Of a stretch of DNA of 64,000 nucleotides, positions 9,182-17,947 are shown piece after piece. Under the pieces are notes generated by a model. The model was not told where the DNA came from. It did not search any database and saw nothing but the letters and a program-made list of their open reading frames with translations. The position numbers and the translations under genes were made by a program. Each line of letters opens with the position of its first letter. Positions within the stretch are counted from its first letter, which is position 1. The DNA is from an uncultured archaeon (GTDB taxonomy: Archaea; Thermoplasmatota; Thermoplasmata; Thermoplasmatales; Thermoplasmataceae), in the NCBI GenBank assembly GCA_000965745.1, contig CP009479.1, forward strand, positions 1,312,457 through 1,376,456, written 5' to 3'.

Positions 9182-9505
9182 ATGCCTGCTCCCTCAAAGC
9201 TGAGAAAGAGGAATGATATAAACAGTGTAATTTCCCAGATAAGAAAAGAAAATGAGCTGAAAGACATTCCGAATGTTCTTGTTCCTCTGTGGCAGCTTAA
9301 AATAAGGGAAAGATTCGGGATAAATCTCGACAGGGAAATCGCGGAGTACGTTGTACTTGCCGCTCATGAAAGAGGGACATGGAAAAAGCAGAGAGCTATC
9401 AGGAAAATAGAAAAGATACTGGTGGGCAGAGGAGAAACAAGTGAAAGCTCATCGAAAATAGCAAATGAAATTGTCCAGCTGGCAGTTGGGCAGAACACAC
9501 AGTGA
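9182..9505 (+). CDS. Unrecognised small basic protein
   Basis: A 107-residue protein that I do not recognise. It is rich in Lys, Arg and Glu, predicted largely helical, has no cysteine, signal peptide or membrane segment, and looks like a small nucleic-acid-associated or structural protein. It has its own TATA box and lies 12 bases upstream of a methyltransferase gene, so the two probably form an operon. Reality is supported by codon use like the neighbours and by the promoter and operon spacing. No function is claimed. Confidence 0.7.
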   Translation: MPAPSKLRKRNDINSVISQIRKENELKDIPNVLVPLWQLKIRERFGINLDREIAEYVVLAAHERGTWKKQRAIRKIEKILVGRGETSESSSKIANEIVQLAVGQNTQ

Positions 9506-9517
9506 TAGAGACCCACC

Positions 9518-10114
9518 TTGAAAGGCAAGAAGCAACTCGAAATATACCTTGAAGGGCTCGAAAAGAAAACCCGGTACATCAATTTTCTGGAGCAATATCC
9601 TACAGATTCTTCCTCCGCTTCATATGTCCTTAATGTTGCCTACAATGACGGAAACATAGGGGGCAGAAATATTCTAGACCTCGGGACGGGCAACGGAATA
9701 TTTGCCTGTGGTGCGAGAGCTTTGGGGGCTGCAAGTGTTGTGGGCATGGATGTTGACGAGGAGCAGATAGCAGTAGCAATACGAAACTGCGGTTCTGACG
9801 GTGTAGATTTTGTTGCAGCATCTGTGGAATCTGCGGCCGGTTCCTATGACACAGTCATAATGAATGCCCCCTTCGGATCAGTGAATGCCCATGCTGACCT
9901 TCCGTTTCTCGAGAAAGCTGTAGAGCTTGGAGAGTTTATTTACTCTATTCACAACATAAAATCCCGTGATTTTGTTCGGAATTTCTACATGGGAAAGGGT
10001 GAGATTTTCAGGGAGGAGATCTTGGACATAACGGTTGGAAGACTTTATAAGCACCACAGGAAGGACAGGGCAACTATCAGGTCCGTTTTCTTTTCAGTCA
10101 GGGTAGAACACTGA
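9518..10114 (+). CDS. Class I methyltransferase, METTL5-like
   Basis: A 198-residue SAM-dependent methyltransferase. Motif I is DLGTGNGIFACGA (about residues 53-65), the acidic strand end VGMDVDEEQ follows, and the catalytic motif reads NAPFG at about residue 115. The layout fits the METTL5-like group, which methylates N6 of an adenine in small-subunit rRNA, but that group normally has NPPFG; proline-to-alanine at the second place is unusual. The start is TTG 9518, without a strong ribosome binding site. It follows the small 9182 gene by 12 bases. Confidence 0.78.
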   Translation: MKGKKQLEIYLEGLEKKTRYINFLEQYPTDSSSASYVLNVAYNDGNIGGRNILDLGTGNGIFACGARALGAASVVGMDVDEEQIAVAIRNCGSDGVDFVAASVESAAGSYDTVIMNAPFGSVNAHADLPFLEKAVELGEFIYSIHNIKSRDFVRNFYMGKGEIFREEILDITVGRLYKHHRKDRATIRSVFFSVRVEH

Positions 10115-10164
10115 ATAATGCGCGAAACAATAATTAATGCAGAGCCAATCACACCTTAAATAAT

Positions 10165-10237
10165 GGCCGGGGTGGGGTAGTGGATATCCTTGGGGACTGT
10201 GGATCCCCGGACCCGGGTTCAATTCCCGGTCCCGGCC
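10165..10237 (+). tRNA. tRNA-His (GTG)
   Basis: A full cloverleaf can be drawn. The acceptor GCCGGGG (10166-10172) pairs with TCCCGGC (10230-10236). The anticodon stem GGGGA/TCCCC holds the loop CTGTGGA with anticodon GTG at 10199-10201. The T arm is CCGGG-TTCAATT-CCCGG. The diagnostic histidine features are present: an encoded G at position -1 (10165) facing C73 (10237). CCA is not encoded and there is no intron. It lies just upstream of the glycyl-tRNA synthetase gene. Confidence 0.93.
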
Positions 10238-10399
10238 CTCTCCTTCACACCAGGCAGGCTTCCCGGCCTTTCTTTGGGGCAAATGCAAATTGTCAAGCAA
10301 CACTGGCATCTCCCGCCAAATTCATCTGGATTTCGGTTTTTGATTCAGTTGCAGGGGACGCATAACATATAATTATGTAAGAGATAAGGGGAAGTAACA

Positions 10400-11869
10400 A
10401 TGAACGCAGAAGATATACTGGGCTACGCAAGAAGGACCGGCATGTTCTGGTCTGCGGCAGAAATATACGGCGGCTCAGCCGGCATTTACGATTACGGCCA
10501 CACAGGAGCTACACTCAAGCGCAATTTTGAGTCTCTCTGGCTTTCATACTTTGTTGAAAGAAACCAGAATTACTTTCTCATAGACGGTTCCACACTGCTT
10601 CCGGAAAAACCGCTGATAGCCTCCGGGCACGCAGAGAGGTTCAACGACATCCTGATAGGATGCAAAAAATGCAAGTCGTACTATCGGGCGGACATGCTAC
10701 TTTCGGAACTTGGCATTGAAATACACGAAGGAGCAGCCCCGTCTGAGGTCGACGAGACAGTCAGGTCAAACAGCCTGAGGTGCCCCAAGTGCAACGGGGA
10801 ATTCGGGCCGTCCAGGGCCTTCAACATGATGATCGACGTTTCACTGGGACCAGAGAAGTCGGACAGAGGATACCTGAGGCCGGAGACCGCCCAGTCGGCA
10901 TTCCTGAACTTCTATCGCGAGTTCAACTCTCTCAGGCAGAAGCTCCCCCTTGGACTGGCTATTATCGGGAGAGCATACAGGAATGAGATCTCACCAAGGC
11001 AGGGCCTTTACAGGCTCAGGGAGTTGATACAGGCAGAGCTGCAGATTTTCTTCGATGAGAAGAACTGGGAACCTGACATCAGCGATTATGCAGGGGATGA
11101 GATGAGTGTCGTAACTTACCCGAAGGGTCAGCAGGAGAGGGTTAAGGCCAAAGACCTCCTTGAACTTGGGTACCCTGGTTTCTATGTATACCACATGGCG
11201 CTGATTCACAGGTTCTATGTTGATGTGCTCGGTATTCCGGAGGAGAAATTCAGGTTCTACGAGAAGGGCGGCGATGACAAGGCCTTTTACAACAAGGTCC
11301 ACATGGATATAGAGCTTGATATTCAGAGCTGGGGCGGCTTCAAGGAAGTTGGCGGCCTGCATTACAGGGGAGACTATGATCTGTCATCCCATTCCAGGGG
11401 ATCCAGCAAGAGTTTCAAGGTCAAGTCAGGAGGGAGAGAATTCTATCCTAACGTACTCGAGCTCAGCTTTGGGGTTGACAGGAACATCTGGGCACAGATC
11501 GACATCCTCTACAGCAATGAGGGCCGGCAGGTCCTGTCCCTCAAGCCCTATATGGCACCTTATGCCGCAGCAGTGTTCCCCCTTCAGCACGACGAGGCAA
11601 TAGAAAAGGAAGCTGAAAGCATTTTTTCAGGCATTTCCGGAAAATTCAGGTCATTCATGGACTTCTCCGGCTCAATCGGTAAGCGTTATGCCAGAATGGA
11701 CGAAATCGGCACCCCGTTCTGCATCACAGTTGACTATGAAACCGTAGACAACAGCTCTGACAACTATGGTACCGTGACAGTACGGTCAAGGGACAGCAGG
11801 GAGCAGAAAAGGGTAAGGGTATCAGATCTTGAGAGGTTTCTGTCAGATGCACTCAAGCCTGAATTCTGA
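10400..11869 (+). CDS. glyS: Glycyl-tRNA synthetase, archaeal type
   Basis: A 489-residue class II alpha2 glycyl-tRNA synthetase, which charges tRNA-Gly. The N-terminus EIYGGSAGIYDYG (residues 21-33) and the glycine-site segment GYLRPETAQ (157-165) are characteristic. Motif 2 follows with the arginine in AYRNEISPR, and motif 3 lies in the SFGVDR segment. Two cysteine pairs, CKKC (88-91) and CPKC (128-131), probably hold a zinc in the insertion. The C-terminal third is the anticodon-binding domain. The ATG is preceded by AAGGGGAAG and by a TATA-like ACATATAATTA near 10366. Confidence 0.96.
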   Translation: MNAEDILGYARRTGMFWSAAEIYGGSAGIYDYGHTGATLKRNFESLWLSYFVERNQNYFLIDGSTLLPEKPLIASGHAERFNDILIGCKKCKSYYRADMLLSELGIEIHEGAAPSEVDETVRSNSLRCPKCNGEFGPSRAFNMMIDVSLGPEKSDRGYLRPETAQSAFLNFYREFNSLRQKLPLGLAIIGRAYRNEISPRQGLYRLRELIQAELQIFFDEKNWEPDISDYAGDEMSVVTYPKGQQERVKAKDLLELGYPGFYVYHMALIHRFYVDVLGIPEEKFRFYEKGGDDKAFYNKVHMDIELDIQSWGGFKEVGGLHYRGDYDLSSHSRGSSKSFKVKSGGREFYPNVLELSFGVDRNIWAQIDILYSNEGRQVLSLKPYMAPYAAAVFPLQHDEAIEKEAESIFSGISGKFRSFMDFSGSIGKRYARMDEIGTPFCITVDYETVDNSSDNYGTVTVRSRDSREQKRVRVSDLERFLSDALKPEF

Positions 11870-11917
11870 TGCCATTATGCCGTCTCTGCAGACTTTCTCA
11901 AAGATTGCGGGGGCGCA

Positions 11918-12429
11918 TCAGATTATTCTCACCATAACGAGAAAGCAATAATAACTGCCGTTTACTTTCATCTCATCCCTTAAGTGCCCTGCCTTCTCGA
12001 AGCCGCTTCCTGTAGAGATGCATGGCAGGAGCCTGTGCTTTGCATACTGTAAGGATCACCTTATGCGCTCCCTGTTATCAGAAATGACTGAAAGCGCCTT
12101 GTCTAGCAGGCCATGGCCTACTCCAGTTCCAAGAATGCATGGCGTTACAAAGAAGCTGAAAATTTCCGCCACATGGCCAGCTCTTGCCCTGTTCCTGAAA
12201 CTTTATCCAATCATACCGACAAGCCTGTCCCGCCGGTCAGCCGCAAAAAAAGAAGTCTGCTCATCCTTTCCTTCCAGAAATCCTCTTCGCGGTCAGTCCC
12301 ACTGTCTCTGGCTGAAAGAAACGCAAGAAGATCACTACGCATCGCTTCGAGGCGCAGCTTCCTGTAACCTGCCCATTTCGAAAGTGGCATCCGCATTATC
12401 TCGAAGTCTCTGTTGACGCGTTCCAACAC
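11918..12429 (-). pseudogene. Decayed GNAT N-acetyltransferase
   Basis: Reading the minus strand in shifting frames recovers one GNAT acetyltransferase of about 170 residues. The 5' part (12429 to about 12250) gives YRKLRLEAMRSDLLAF. A frame change in the seven-base T run (A7 at 12245-12251 on the plus strand) continues as FFAADRRDRLVGMIG, followed by an in-frame TAA. The same frame then gives the acetyl-CoA motif HVAEIF...LGTGVGHGLL. A second shift near 12060 and a third near 11990 are needed to reach the typical end FEKAGHLRDEMK and the stop at 11918. At least three frameshifts and one nonsense codon make this a dead gene. It fills the only gap longer than 300 bases in the window. Confidence 0.8.
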
Positions 12430-12467
12430 TGCCCTTTACGGCATGAAGCGGATTAATACATCCCCTC

Positions 12468-12854
12468 TTACGCTGAGACTGTGGAAGCTACAATAAGCGC
12501 AAGGATTGTTCCATAAACGACAGTTGCAAGGTAAATCCCAATGAATGTGTATGAAACGTATCTTTTCATCCTCCTGCTCACGCCCATGTCGTACACGATC
12601 CCTTTCACTCCGTTAAGTGCGTGGTAGGTTATGATCCAGACAAACACGAGGAAGAAGGCAAGCCACCAGGGATTGCTCAGATTCCTGACAATCGAGTCAA
12701 ACAGTTCAATGGGAGAACCACCGTTTATGTGGGCGACATAGAGGTGCACCGCCATGAAGAACACCAGAAACATTCCGCTTGATGCCTGGAGAAACCATTT
12801 TACCGTTGTGAAGCGGTCTCTCGTCCCATAGCTCCTCTTGCGCGCATCTTCCAT
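12468..12854 (-). CDS. sdhD: Succinate dehydrogenase membrane anchor subunit D
   Basis: A 128-residue membrane protein with three hydrophobic helices, fourth and last gene of the sdhABCD operon. The start is set at ATG 12854, whose A overlaps the sdhC stop codon (TAATG), instead of the longer frame from 12887. Candidate heme-ligand histidines sit in helix 1 (AVHLYVAH) and helix 2 (ITYHALNG). With SdhC it anchors the enzyme and passes electrons to the quinone. Confidence 0.88.
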   Translation of the reverse strand: MEDARKRSYGTRDRFTTVKWFLQASSGMFLVFFMAVHLYVAHINGGSPIELFDSIVRNLSNPWWLAFFLVFVWIITYHALNGVKGIVYDMGVSRRMKRYVSYTFIGIYLATVVYGTILALIVASTVSA

Positions 12855-13261
12855 TACAAACCACTTCCCGACAGAACGGCCTGCCAAGCATAGTAGAGAA
12901 ACAGGAGCATAAGCGCCATTGCACCTGCTTCGAGCACGAAGAACAGAGCTTTGTGGTGTGCCAGGCCGAGGCCCATTTCATTGAGCATTAGCCTTACGCC
13001 GTTTGCCCCATGGTAAAATATGACGACAGTGAGCAGCACATCCATAACAATGAATATCCCGTACGGTCCATAGGCTGCCGCTCTTACAACGGCATCGAAT
13101 GTTGCCTGCCCTCTGAGAAGATTTGAGAGCACAGCATAATGGAGATAGAGGTAGAAAACTATCACAACACCGGAAAATCTGTGCATGCTGTAAGCGAAAA
13201 AGCCGAGCCCTTTTCGGTCGAAACGGAACCAGCTTATAATACTCGCCTTGTGTTCAGTCAT
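12854..13261 (-). CDS. sdhC: Succinate dehydrogenase membrane anchor subunit C
   Basis: A 135-residue three-helix cytochrome b-type anchor. SMHRFSGVV near residue 25 is the classic SdhC helix 1 signature (HRxTG-like, serine version), and FYHGANGVR near residue 103 supplies a second conserved histidine and arginine. The start ATG overlaps the sdhB stop (ATGA), so translation is coupled. Confidence 0.9.
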   Translation of the reverse strand: MTEHKASIISWFRFDRKGLGFFAYSMHRFSGVVIVFYLYLHYAVLSNLLRGQATFDAVVRAAAYGPYGIFIVMDVLLTVVIFYHGANGVRLMLNEMGLGLAHHKALFFVLEAGAMALMLLFLYYAWQAVLSGSGL

Positions 13262-13992
13262 TTCCGCCTCCCCCTGATAAGCCCTGAGATCTCATGCTTG
13301 AAGACCTGCCATCTCAGTTTCTGTATTGCGGATGACGGATCCACACCCTTAGGGCAAACTTCGGAACATTCTCCGGCATAATGGCACCTGGAAGTGCCCT
13401 CTTCCGTGCCAATTGCCTCAAGCCTGTATTTTCCACCTTCGTCCCTGCTGTCGAGGTTGTACCTGAGAACTGCAGTCAGAGATGCCGGGCCAAGATAATC
13501 CTCGTCAGTTCCGACTATGGGGCAGGCTGCCATGCAGAGCCCGCATTTGATGCACATGGAATATTGTTCATACTTCTGAAACTGTTCAGGGGTCTGCAGC
13601 AACTCTGAGCTGTAATCGCCATAGTCTTCCCTTATTATGTAAGGGAGACCTTTCCTGTACTTGTCAAAAAACGAATCCAGATCAACGACAAGATCCTTTA
13701 TCACGTCAAAGTGCCTGATTGGCTCAACCCTGATCTTGTCGGTCTTAAGGCTAGAAGCAATGGTGGAGCAGGCCATTTTCGGTTTTCCATTCACCTCAAC
13801 GGCACAGCTTCCACATATCTCCATCGTGCATGAGTACCTCATCGACAGGGTCTGATCCAGGTTCTCTTTGATATAAAGAAGCCCTTCAAACACAGTTGAG
13901 ATCCTGTCCTTTGGCACGCTGTAATCTGAGTAGCTAACCTTTCCATGATCATCCTTCCTCTTGATGGTGAACTCATACTCATTCCCGCTCAT
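13258..13992 (-). CDS. sdhB: Succinate dehydrogenase iron-sulfur subunit
   Basis: The 244-residue electron-transfer subunit. The [2Fe-2S] domain shows YSCTMEICGSCAVEV and a later KMAC. The C-terminal ferredoxin domain shows CIKCGLCMAACP and RCHYAGECSEVCPKGV, which together ligate the [4Fe-4S] and [3Fe-4S] clusters, as in bacterial SdhB. No cluster ligand is missing. The gene lies nine bases after sdhA and overlaps sdhC by four. Confidence 0.95.
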   Translation of the reverse strand: MSGNEYEFTIKRKDDHGKVSYSDYSVPKDRISTVFEGLLYIKENLDQTLSMRYSCTMEICGSCAVEVNGKPKMACSTIASSLKTDKIRVEPIRHFDVIKDLVVDLDSFFDKYRKGLPYIIREDYGDYSSELLQTPEQFQKYEQYSMCIKCGLCMAACPIVGTDEDYLGPASLTAVLRYNLDSRDEGGKYRLEAIGTEEGTSRCHYAGECSEVCPKGVDPSSAIQKLRWQVFKHEISGLIRGRRK

Positions 13993-14001
13993 AGCATCAT
14001 C

Positions 14002-15705
14002 TCAGTACACTCTCTCGGCCGGCTGCCACTTCGTGATCCTTACCGGGGAATATTCAAGCCTTGGCCCATCACGGGTGTAGGTTGCTATTGTATGCTTCAG
14101 GAAATTATCGTCATCCCTTTTGGGAAAGTCCTTCCTGTAATGCGCACCCCGGCTTTCTTTCCTCTCAAAAGCACCCTTTGCCACAATCTCCGCCAGATCA
14201 AGCATGTAACCAACTTCAAGGGCCCACTGAAGTTCTGTATTGAAAACATTTGATTTATCCTGGATGCTGATCCTGCTATAACGTTCCTTGAGCTCATAGA
14301 TCGTCTTTATTGCTGATTCCAGCTTCTCTCCCGTCTTAAAAACTCCCACATTAACGTCCATTGTATGCCCGAGATCGGATCTTATTGCGGCCACATTTTC
14401 TCCTCCATCTCTGCGCATAATGTCTTCCCAGAGCCTTTTTTCCTCTTCTCTAATCTTGTCGTGGTTCAGATCGGGAATTCCGTGCGAAGAGGCAAATTCT
14501 GCTGCTTTCTTCCCCGCTACATTCCCCAGGGCGAGACATTCATTTGTGGAGTTGGAACCAAGGCGATTGGCACCATGTATGCTTATGGAGGCATTCTCTC
14601 CGGCCCCGAATACCCCGGGAACCACTGTCTCTGTGCCTATACCGACACTCACGCCTCCCATGGTATAGTGTGTTGCGGGCCTGACAGGAATCGGTCCTTC
14701 GGCAGCGTCTATGTTGTTGAATTTCCTCGCTATATCTGTGATCATGGGCAGCCTTTCTTCGAGCTTATCTGCAATATGGGTCAGGTCAAGGTTTATGTAC
14801 TCTATATTCCCGTATCCTCCCCTGACTCCCCTGCCAGCTTCGATTTCCCACATCATGGCCCTTGAAACTATGTCTCTCGGCGCCTCTTCGAGCTTTGTAG
14901 GGGCATAATGCTCCATGAACCTCTTCCCTTCGGAATTCCTCAAGTAGCCTCCTTCGGCTCTCGCAGCTTCAGTAATAAGGATGCCGGAAGGGACCAGGCC
15001 TGTCGGGTGAAACTGCACAAATTCCATGTCCTTGAGTGGGATTCCCGCCCTGTAGGCTATTGCATCCCCATCACCAGTTGTTGAATGGGCGCAAGTGCTG
15101 AACCGGTACATGCGCCCTCCTCCACCAGCTGCAAGAATAAGCGATTTAGACTGAAAGATGGTATATTCTCCGGTTCTTAGATTTATTGTGGTCATGGCGT
15201 TGAACCTGTTGCTGTCCACCGAGATTGATGTTGCAAAATATTCGTTATAGAAGTGAATCCTGTCATACATCAGGCATCTGCTGTAAAGCGTTTGCATAAC
15301 ATGAAAACCGGTTTTGTCCGCGGCAAAGACAGCCCTGGGAAAGCTGAGTCCTCCAAAATCCCGCTGTGATATCCGGCCATCTTCGGCCCTGCTCCACGGG
15401 CATCCCCAGTGGTCGGTAGTGTATATCTGTTCAGGGACGAGCTTTACAAACTCCTCGACAGCATCCTGATCAGCCAGGTAGTCACTGCCTTTGATCGTGT
15501 CATAGGAATGAAGATCAAAATTGTCCTCAGGGTCGAGGACAGCACTTGTACCGCCTTCTGCAGCAACCGAATGCGACCTCAGTGGATACAGTTTTGACAC
15601 AAGCCCAACAGTGATTTCTCCGTTTGACTCAACGGCTGCAATTGCAGCTCTTAGGCCTGCAAGTCCTCCACCCATTATAATTACGTCTTCTCTGATAATC
15701 TCCAA
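14002..15705 (-). CDS. sdhA: Succinate dehydrogenase flavoprotein subunit
   Basis: The 567-residue catalytic subunit, oxidising succinate to fumarate. The FAD Rossmann motif GGGLAGLRAA is at residues 12-21, and the covalent-FAD histidine lies in LRSHSVAAEGG (about 42-52). HPTGLVPSG and the active-site arginine region RGVRGG follow. Start is TTG 15705, supported by AAGGT about eight bases upstream and by the family N-terminus; a TATA-like TTTATATGT lies about 35 bases further upstream on this strand. It leads the sdhABCD operon. Confidence 0.95.
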   Translation of the reverse strand: MEIIREDVIIMGGGLAGLRAAIAAVESNGEITVGLVSKLYPLRSHSVAAEGGTSAVLDPEDNFDLHSYDTIKGSDYLADQDAVEEFVKLVPEQIYTTDHWGCPWSRAEDGRISQRDFGGLSFPRAVFAADKTGFHVMQTLYSRCLMYDRIHFYNEYFATSISVDSNRFNAMTTINLRTGEYTIFQSKSLILAAGGGGRMYRFSTCAHSTTGDGDAIAYRAGIPLKDMEFVQFHPTGLVPSGILITEAARAEGGYLRNSEGKRFMEHYAPTKLEEAPRDIVSRAMMWEIEAGRGVRGGYGNIEYINLDLTHIADKLEERLPMITDIARKFNNIDAAEGPIPVRPATHYTMGGVSVGIGTETVVPGVFGAGENASISIHGANRLGSNSTNECLALGNVAGKKAAEFASSHGIPDLNHDKIREEEKRLWEDIMRRDGGENVAAIRSDLGHTMDVNVGVFKTGEKLESAIKTIYELKERYSRISIQDKSNVFNTELQWALEVGYMLDLAEIVAKGAFERKESRGAHYRKDFPKRDDDNFLKHTIATYTRDGPRLEYSPVRITKWQPAERVY

Positions 15706-15799
15706 AACGATTACCTTTAAATTTATCGACTTAGTACATATAAACGGGTAGCCGTAACCCTAATAGATTTTCTAGTTGCTAATATATAATAAATTGATT

Positions 15800-15833
15800 G
15801 AAAATGGTTATTCACGCATGCAAAACCATTTTC
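15800..15833. terminator. 10-base inverted repeat between catalase and sdhA
   Basis: GAAAATGGTT (15800-15809) and AACCATTTTC (15824-15833) are perfect complements around a 14-base loop. The element lies about 60 bases downstream of the catalase stop and about 95 bases upstream of sdhA, both leftward genes. It may end the catalase message as a hairpin followed by A/T-rich sequence, or serve as an operator for the sdh promoter. Confidence 0.45.
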
Positions 15834-15895
15834 CTGAAGGGTAAAATGAAAAAAAAATCATGCCTGAACAGCTGCATTTCCAGCATTAATCATTT

Positions 15896-17368
15896 CTAAG
15901 CCTCGGGGCTCCTGATTCCGAGAAGATCTGCTATACGGTTTCCATAATCCCTGTCTGCTTTGTGGAAGTATTCGAGCTGCCTCTCTACAATGTTTTTCTC
16001 GACAACCTTCAGGTCATTGGCAATGTTCTCCGCCAGGATGGACTTCTGCTCTTCAGACATGATCCTGTAGAGGTTTCCTGCCTGTACAAAGTCGTCATCC
16101 TCAGAGTGGTTTGTGTAAGGGACAGAATCTGCATTTCCCTCAACTCTGTACTCCTTTTTTCTGGCATAGCGTGAGGCTACCGGACCGTTGAACGAATTGG
16201 GCTCGTAGTTAACCCTTCCTTCTGAGTTATCGTCCACCCTCATGTAGCCGTCCCTGTAGTAATTCTCAGCATTCGAGAGGTGCGGGCTGTTCACCGGAAT
16301 GGAGGTGTAGTTTACTCCCAGCCTGTACCTGTGTGTATCGGCATAGGAAAATGTTCTTGCCTGCAGCATCTTGTCTGGGGAAAACTCTACTCCTGGAACT
16401 ACATTTCCCGGAGAGAAGGCTGCCTGCTCAACTTCAGCAAAGTAGTTCTTGGGGTTCCTGTCGAGAACCATTTTTCCAATTTCATGAAGCGGGTAATCCG
16501 TATGGGGCCAGACCTTCGTGACGTCGAAGGGGTTGAACCTGTAAGTCCAGGCATCATCATAGGGCATTATCTGCACATAAACTGTCCATGTGGGGCACTC
16601 TCCCCTTTCTATAGCATCGTAAAGATCCAGGGTATGGAAATCCGGGGTTTCCCCTGCAAGTTTTGCGGCCCGGTCCACTGGCATGTTCTTTATGCCCTGG
16701 TCAGTCTTGAAATGATATTTAACCCAAACGGCTTCATCTTTTTCATTCACCCACTTGAACGTGTGGCCGCTGTATCCGTTCATATTCCTGTAACTGTACG
16801 GTATTCCTCTGTCCGAGTACAGTATTGTCACCTGGTGCATGCTTTCAGGGGAATGTGAAAAGAAGTCCCACACCATGTTTGGATTCTTGGCGTTCGTGGT
16901 GGGGTCCCTCTTCTGTGAGTGTATAAAATCAGGAAATTTAATTCCATCCCTGATGAAAAACACAGGAGTGTTGTTCATTACGAGATCATAGTTCCCCTCC
17001 TCCGTGTACATCTTGACCGCGAATCCTCTCGGGTCCCTCACGGTATCAGCGGATCCCCTTTCTCCTGCAACAGTTGAAAATCTGACAAAGAGGGGAGTCT
17101 TCTTTCCCTTTCCATGCAGGAACTTGGCCCTTGTGTACCTGGACACATCGGAAGTAGTCTCGAAATAACCGAACGCTCCTGCACCCTTCGCATGCACTAC
17201 CCTCTCGGGGATGCGTTCCCTGTCAAAATGGGCCAGTTTCTCAATCAGGTATACATCTTCGAGAAGGGTCGGGCCGTCAGAACCGGCTGTCACGGAATTC
17301 TGGTTATCCCCAACAGGGATCCCGTGCTGTGATGTAAGCTGGTCATCGCTCTTCCTGTCATCACTCAT
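15896..17368 (-). CDS. kat: Monofunctional heme catalase
   Basis: A 490-residue heme catalase that breaks down hydrogen peroxide. The distal-side active-site region reads [17 protein letters not shown] (about residues 53-69) with the catalytic histidine. The proximal heme ligand tyrosine sits in [14 protein letters not shown] (about 332-345). The small-subunit clade length fits. I chose ATG 17368 over the TTG four codons upstream. It is divergent from the lipocalin-like gene with a shared A/T-rich promoter region. Heme catalases are irregularly distributed in archaea, so old transfer is possible, but the composition does not stand out. Confidence 0.95.
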   Translation of the reverse strand: MSDDRKSDDQLTSQHGIPVGDNQNSVTAGSDGPTLLEDVYLIEKLAHFDRERIPERVVHAKGAGAFGYFETTSDVSRYTRAKFLHGKGKKTPLFVRFSTVAGERGSADTVRDPRGFAVKMYTEEGNYDLVMNNTPVFFIRDGIKFPDFIHSQKRDPTTNAKNPNMVWDFFSHSPESMHQVTILYSDRGIPYSYRNMNGYSGHTFKWVNEKDEAVWVKYHFKTDQGIKNMPVDRAAKLAGETPDFHTLDLYDAIERGECPTWTVYVQIMPYDDAWTYRFNPFDVTKVWPHTDYPLHEIGKMVLDRNPKNYFAEVEQAAFSPGNVVPGVEFSPDKMLQARTFSYADTHRYRLGVNYTSIPVNSPHLSNAENYYRDGYMRVDDNSEGRVNYEPNSFNGPVASRYARKKEYRVEGNADSVPYTNHSEDDDFVQAGNLYRIMSEEQKSILAENIANDLKVVEKNIVERQLEYFHKADRDYGNRIADLLGIRSPEA

Positions 17369-17393
17369 AAAATCACGCAATATGAACTAGCAA

Positions 17394-17420
17394 AGCCGTG
17401 TATAAATACATTTTTAAAAC
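17394..17420. promoter_or_regulatory. Shared divergent promoter of catalase and lipocalin-like gene
   Basis: The segment around TATAAATACATTTTTAAAA can be read as a TATA element on both strands: TATAAATA rightward and TTTAAAAATG/ATTTATAC leftward. Catalase starts 26-50 bases to the left and the lipocalin-like gene begins to the right, so the two transcripts probably compete or are co-regulated. Confidence 0.45.
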
Positions 17421-17503
17421 TCCCGCAGCAGTATTCAAATTGCATTCTAATGGTGCTTACATCCATGGTTTGGATTAATATGTGCCATCCGCCTGTCAAA
17501 AAC

Positions 17504-17935
17504 ATGACCGGCAACGTTGATTTTGAGGGAACATGGGAGCTCATTTCTTTCCGCAACGAAGGAGAAGACGGATCAGTCAACTACCCTTTCGGCAAGAATC
17601 CGAGGGGAATGATCTGGTATGACAGAAACGGGTACATGGGCGTAAACATCATGCCTGAAGAAAGGTTGAAATTCGAGTCGGGCGACATGTTTGTGGCCAC
17701 GGAAAGGGAACTCAGGGACGCCATCAGGTATATTGCTTACTCTGGAAAATTTGAGGTGAAGGAAAATAAAGTGATACACAAGATCGAAGTTGCATTGTTC
17801 CCGAACTGGGTCGGACGTGATCAGGAGAGATTCTACAAGATAGACGGCAACAGGCTTACTCTCACAACAAAGCCAATGAAATTCGAAGGAAAACAGGTAA
17901 TCTCACGTCTGGTGTGGGAACATACAGGTCAATAA
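17504..17935 (+). CDS. Lipocalin-like domain protein
   Basis: A 143-residue protein of the lipocalin-like (Lipocalin_5) family of small beta-barrels, with the typical opening FEGTWELISF and later GMIWYDRNGYMGV. The ligand is unknown. It lacks a signal peptide and cysteines. The frame is open from ATG 17450, which lies nearer the TATA box and would add 18 residues; I prefer ATG 17504 because the family begins just before the GTW motif, but no Shine-Dalgarno decides it. Divergence from catalase hints at a role in oxidative stress or heme handling, which is inference only. Confidence 0.8.
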   Translation: MTGNVDFEGTWELISFRNEGEDGSVNYPFGKNPRGMIWYDRNGYMGVNIMPEERLKFESGDMFVATERELRDAIRYIAYSGKFEVKENKVIHKIEVALFPNWVGRDQERFYKIDGNRLTLTTKPMKFEGKQVISRLVWEHTGQ

Positions 17936-17947
17936 AAGTTAGGTCGC

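Noticed and set aside
12018-12416. 132-codon plus-strand frame in the gap after GlyRS
   Set aside because: It is the antisense of the GNAT pseudogene, whose motifs read clearly on the minus strand; the plus-strand product has no recognisable pattern.
14365-14865. Long plus-strand frame of 166 codons inside sdhA
   Set aside because: It lies wholly opposite a firmly identified gene and its product is Cys/His/Pro-rich with no family pattern, as expected from complementing coding sequence.
16280-16858. 192-codon frame opposite catalase
   Set aside because: Shadow of the catalase gene; no ribosome binding site and no domain.
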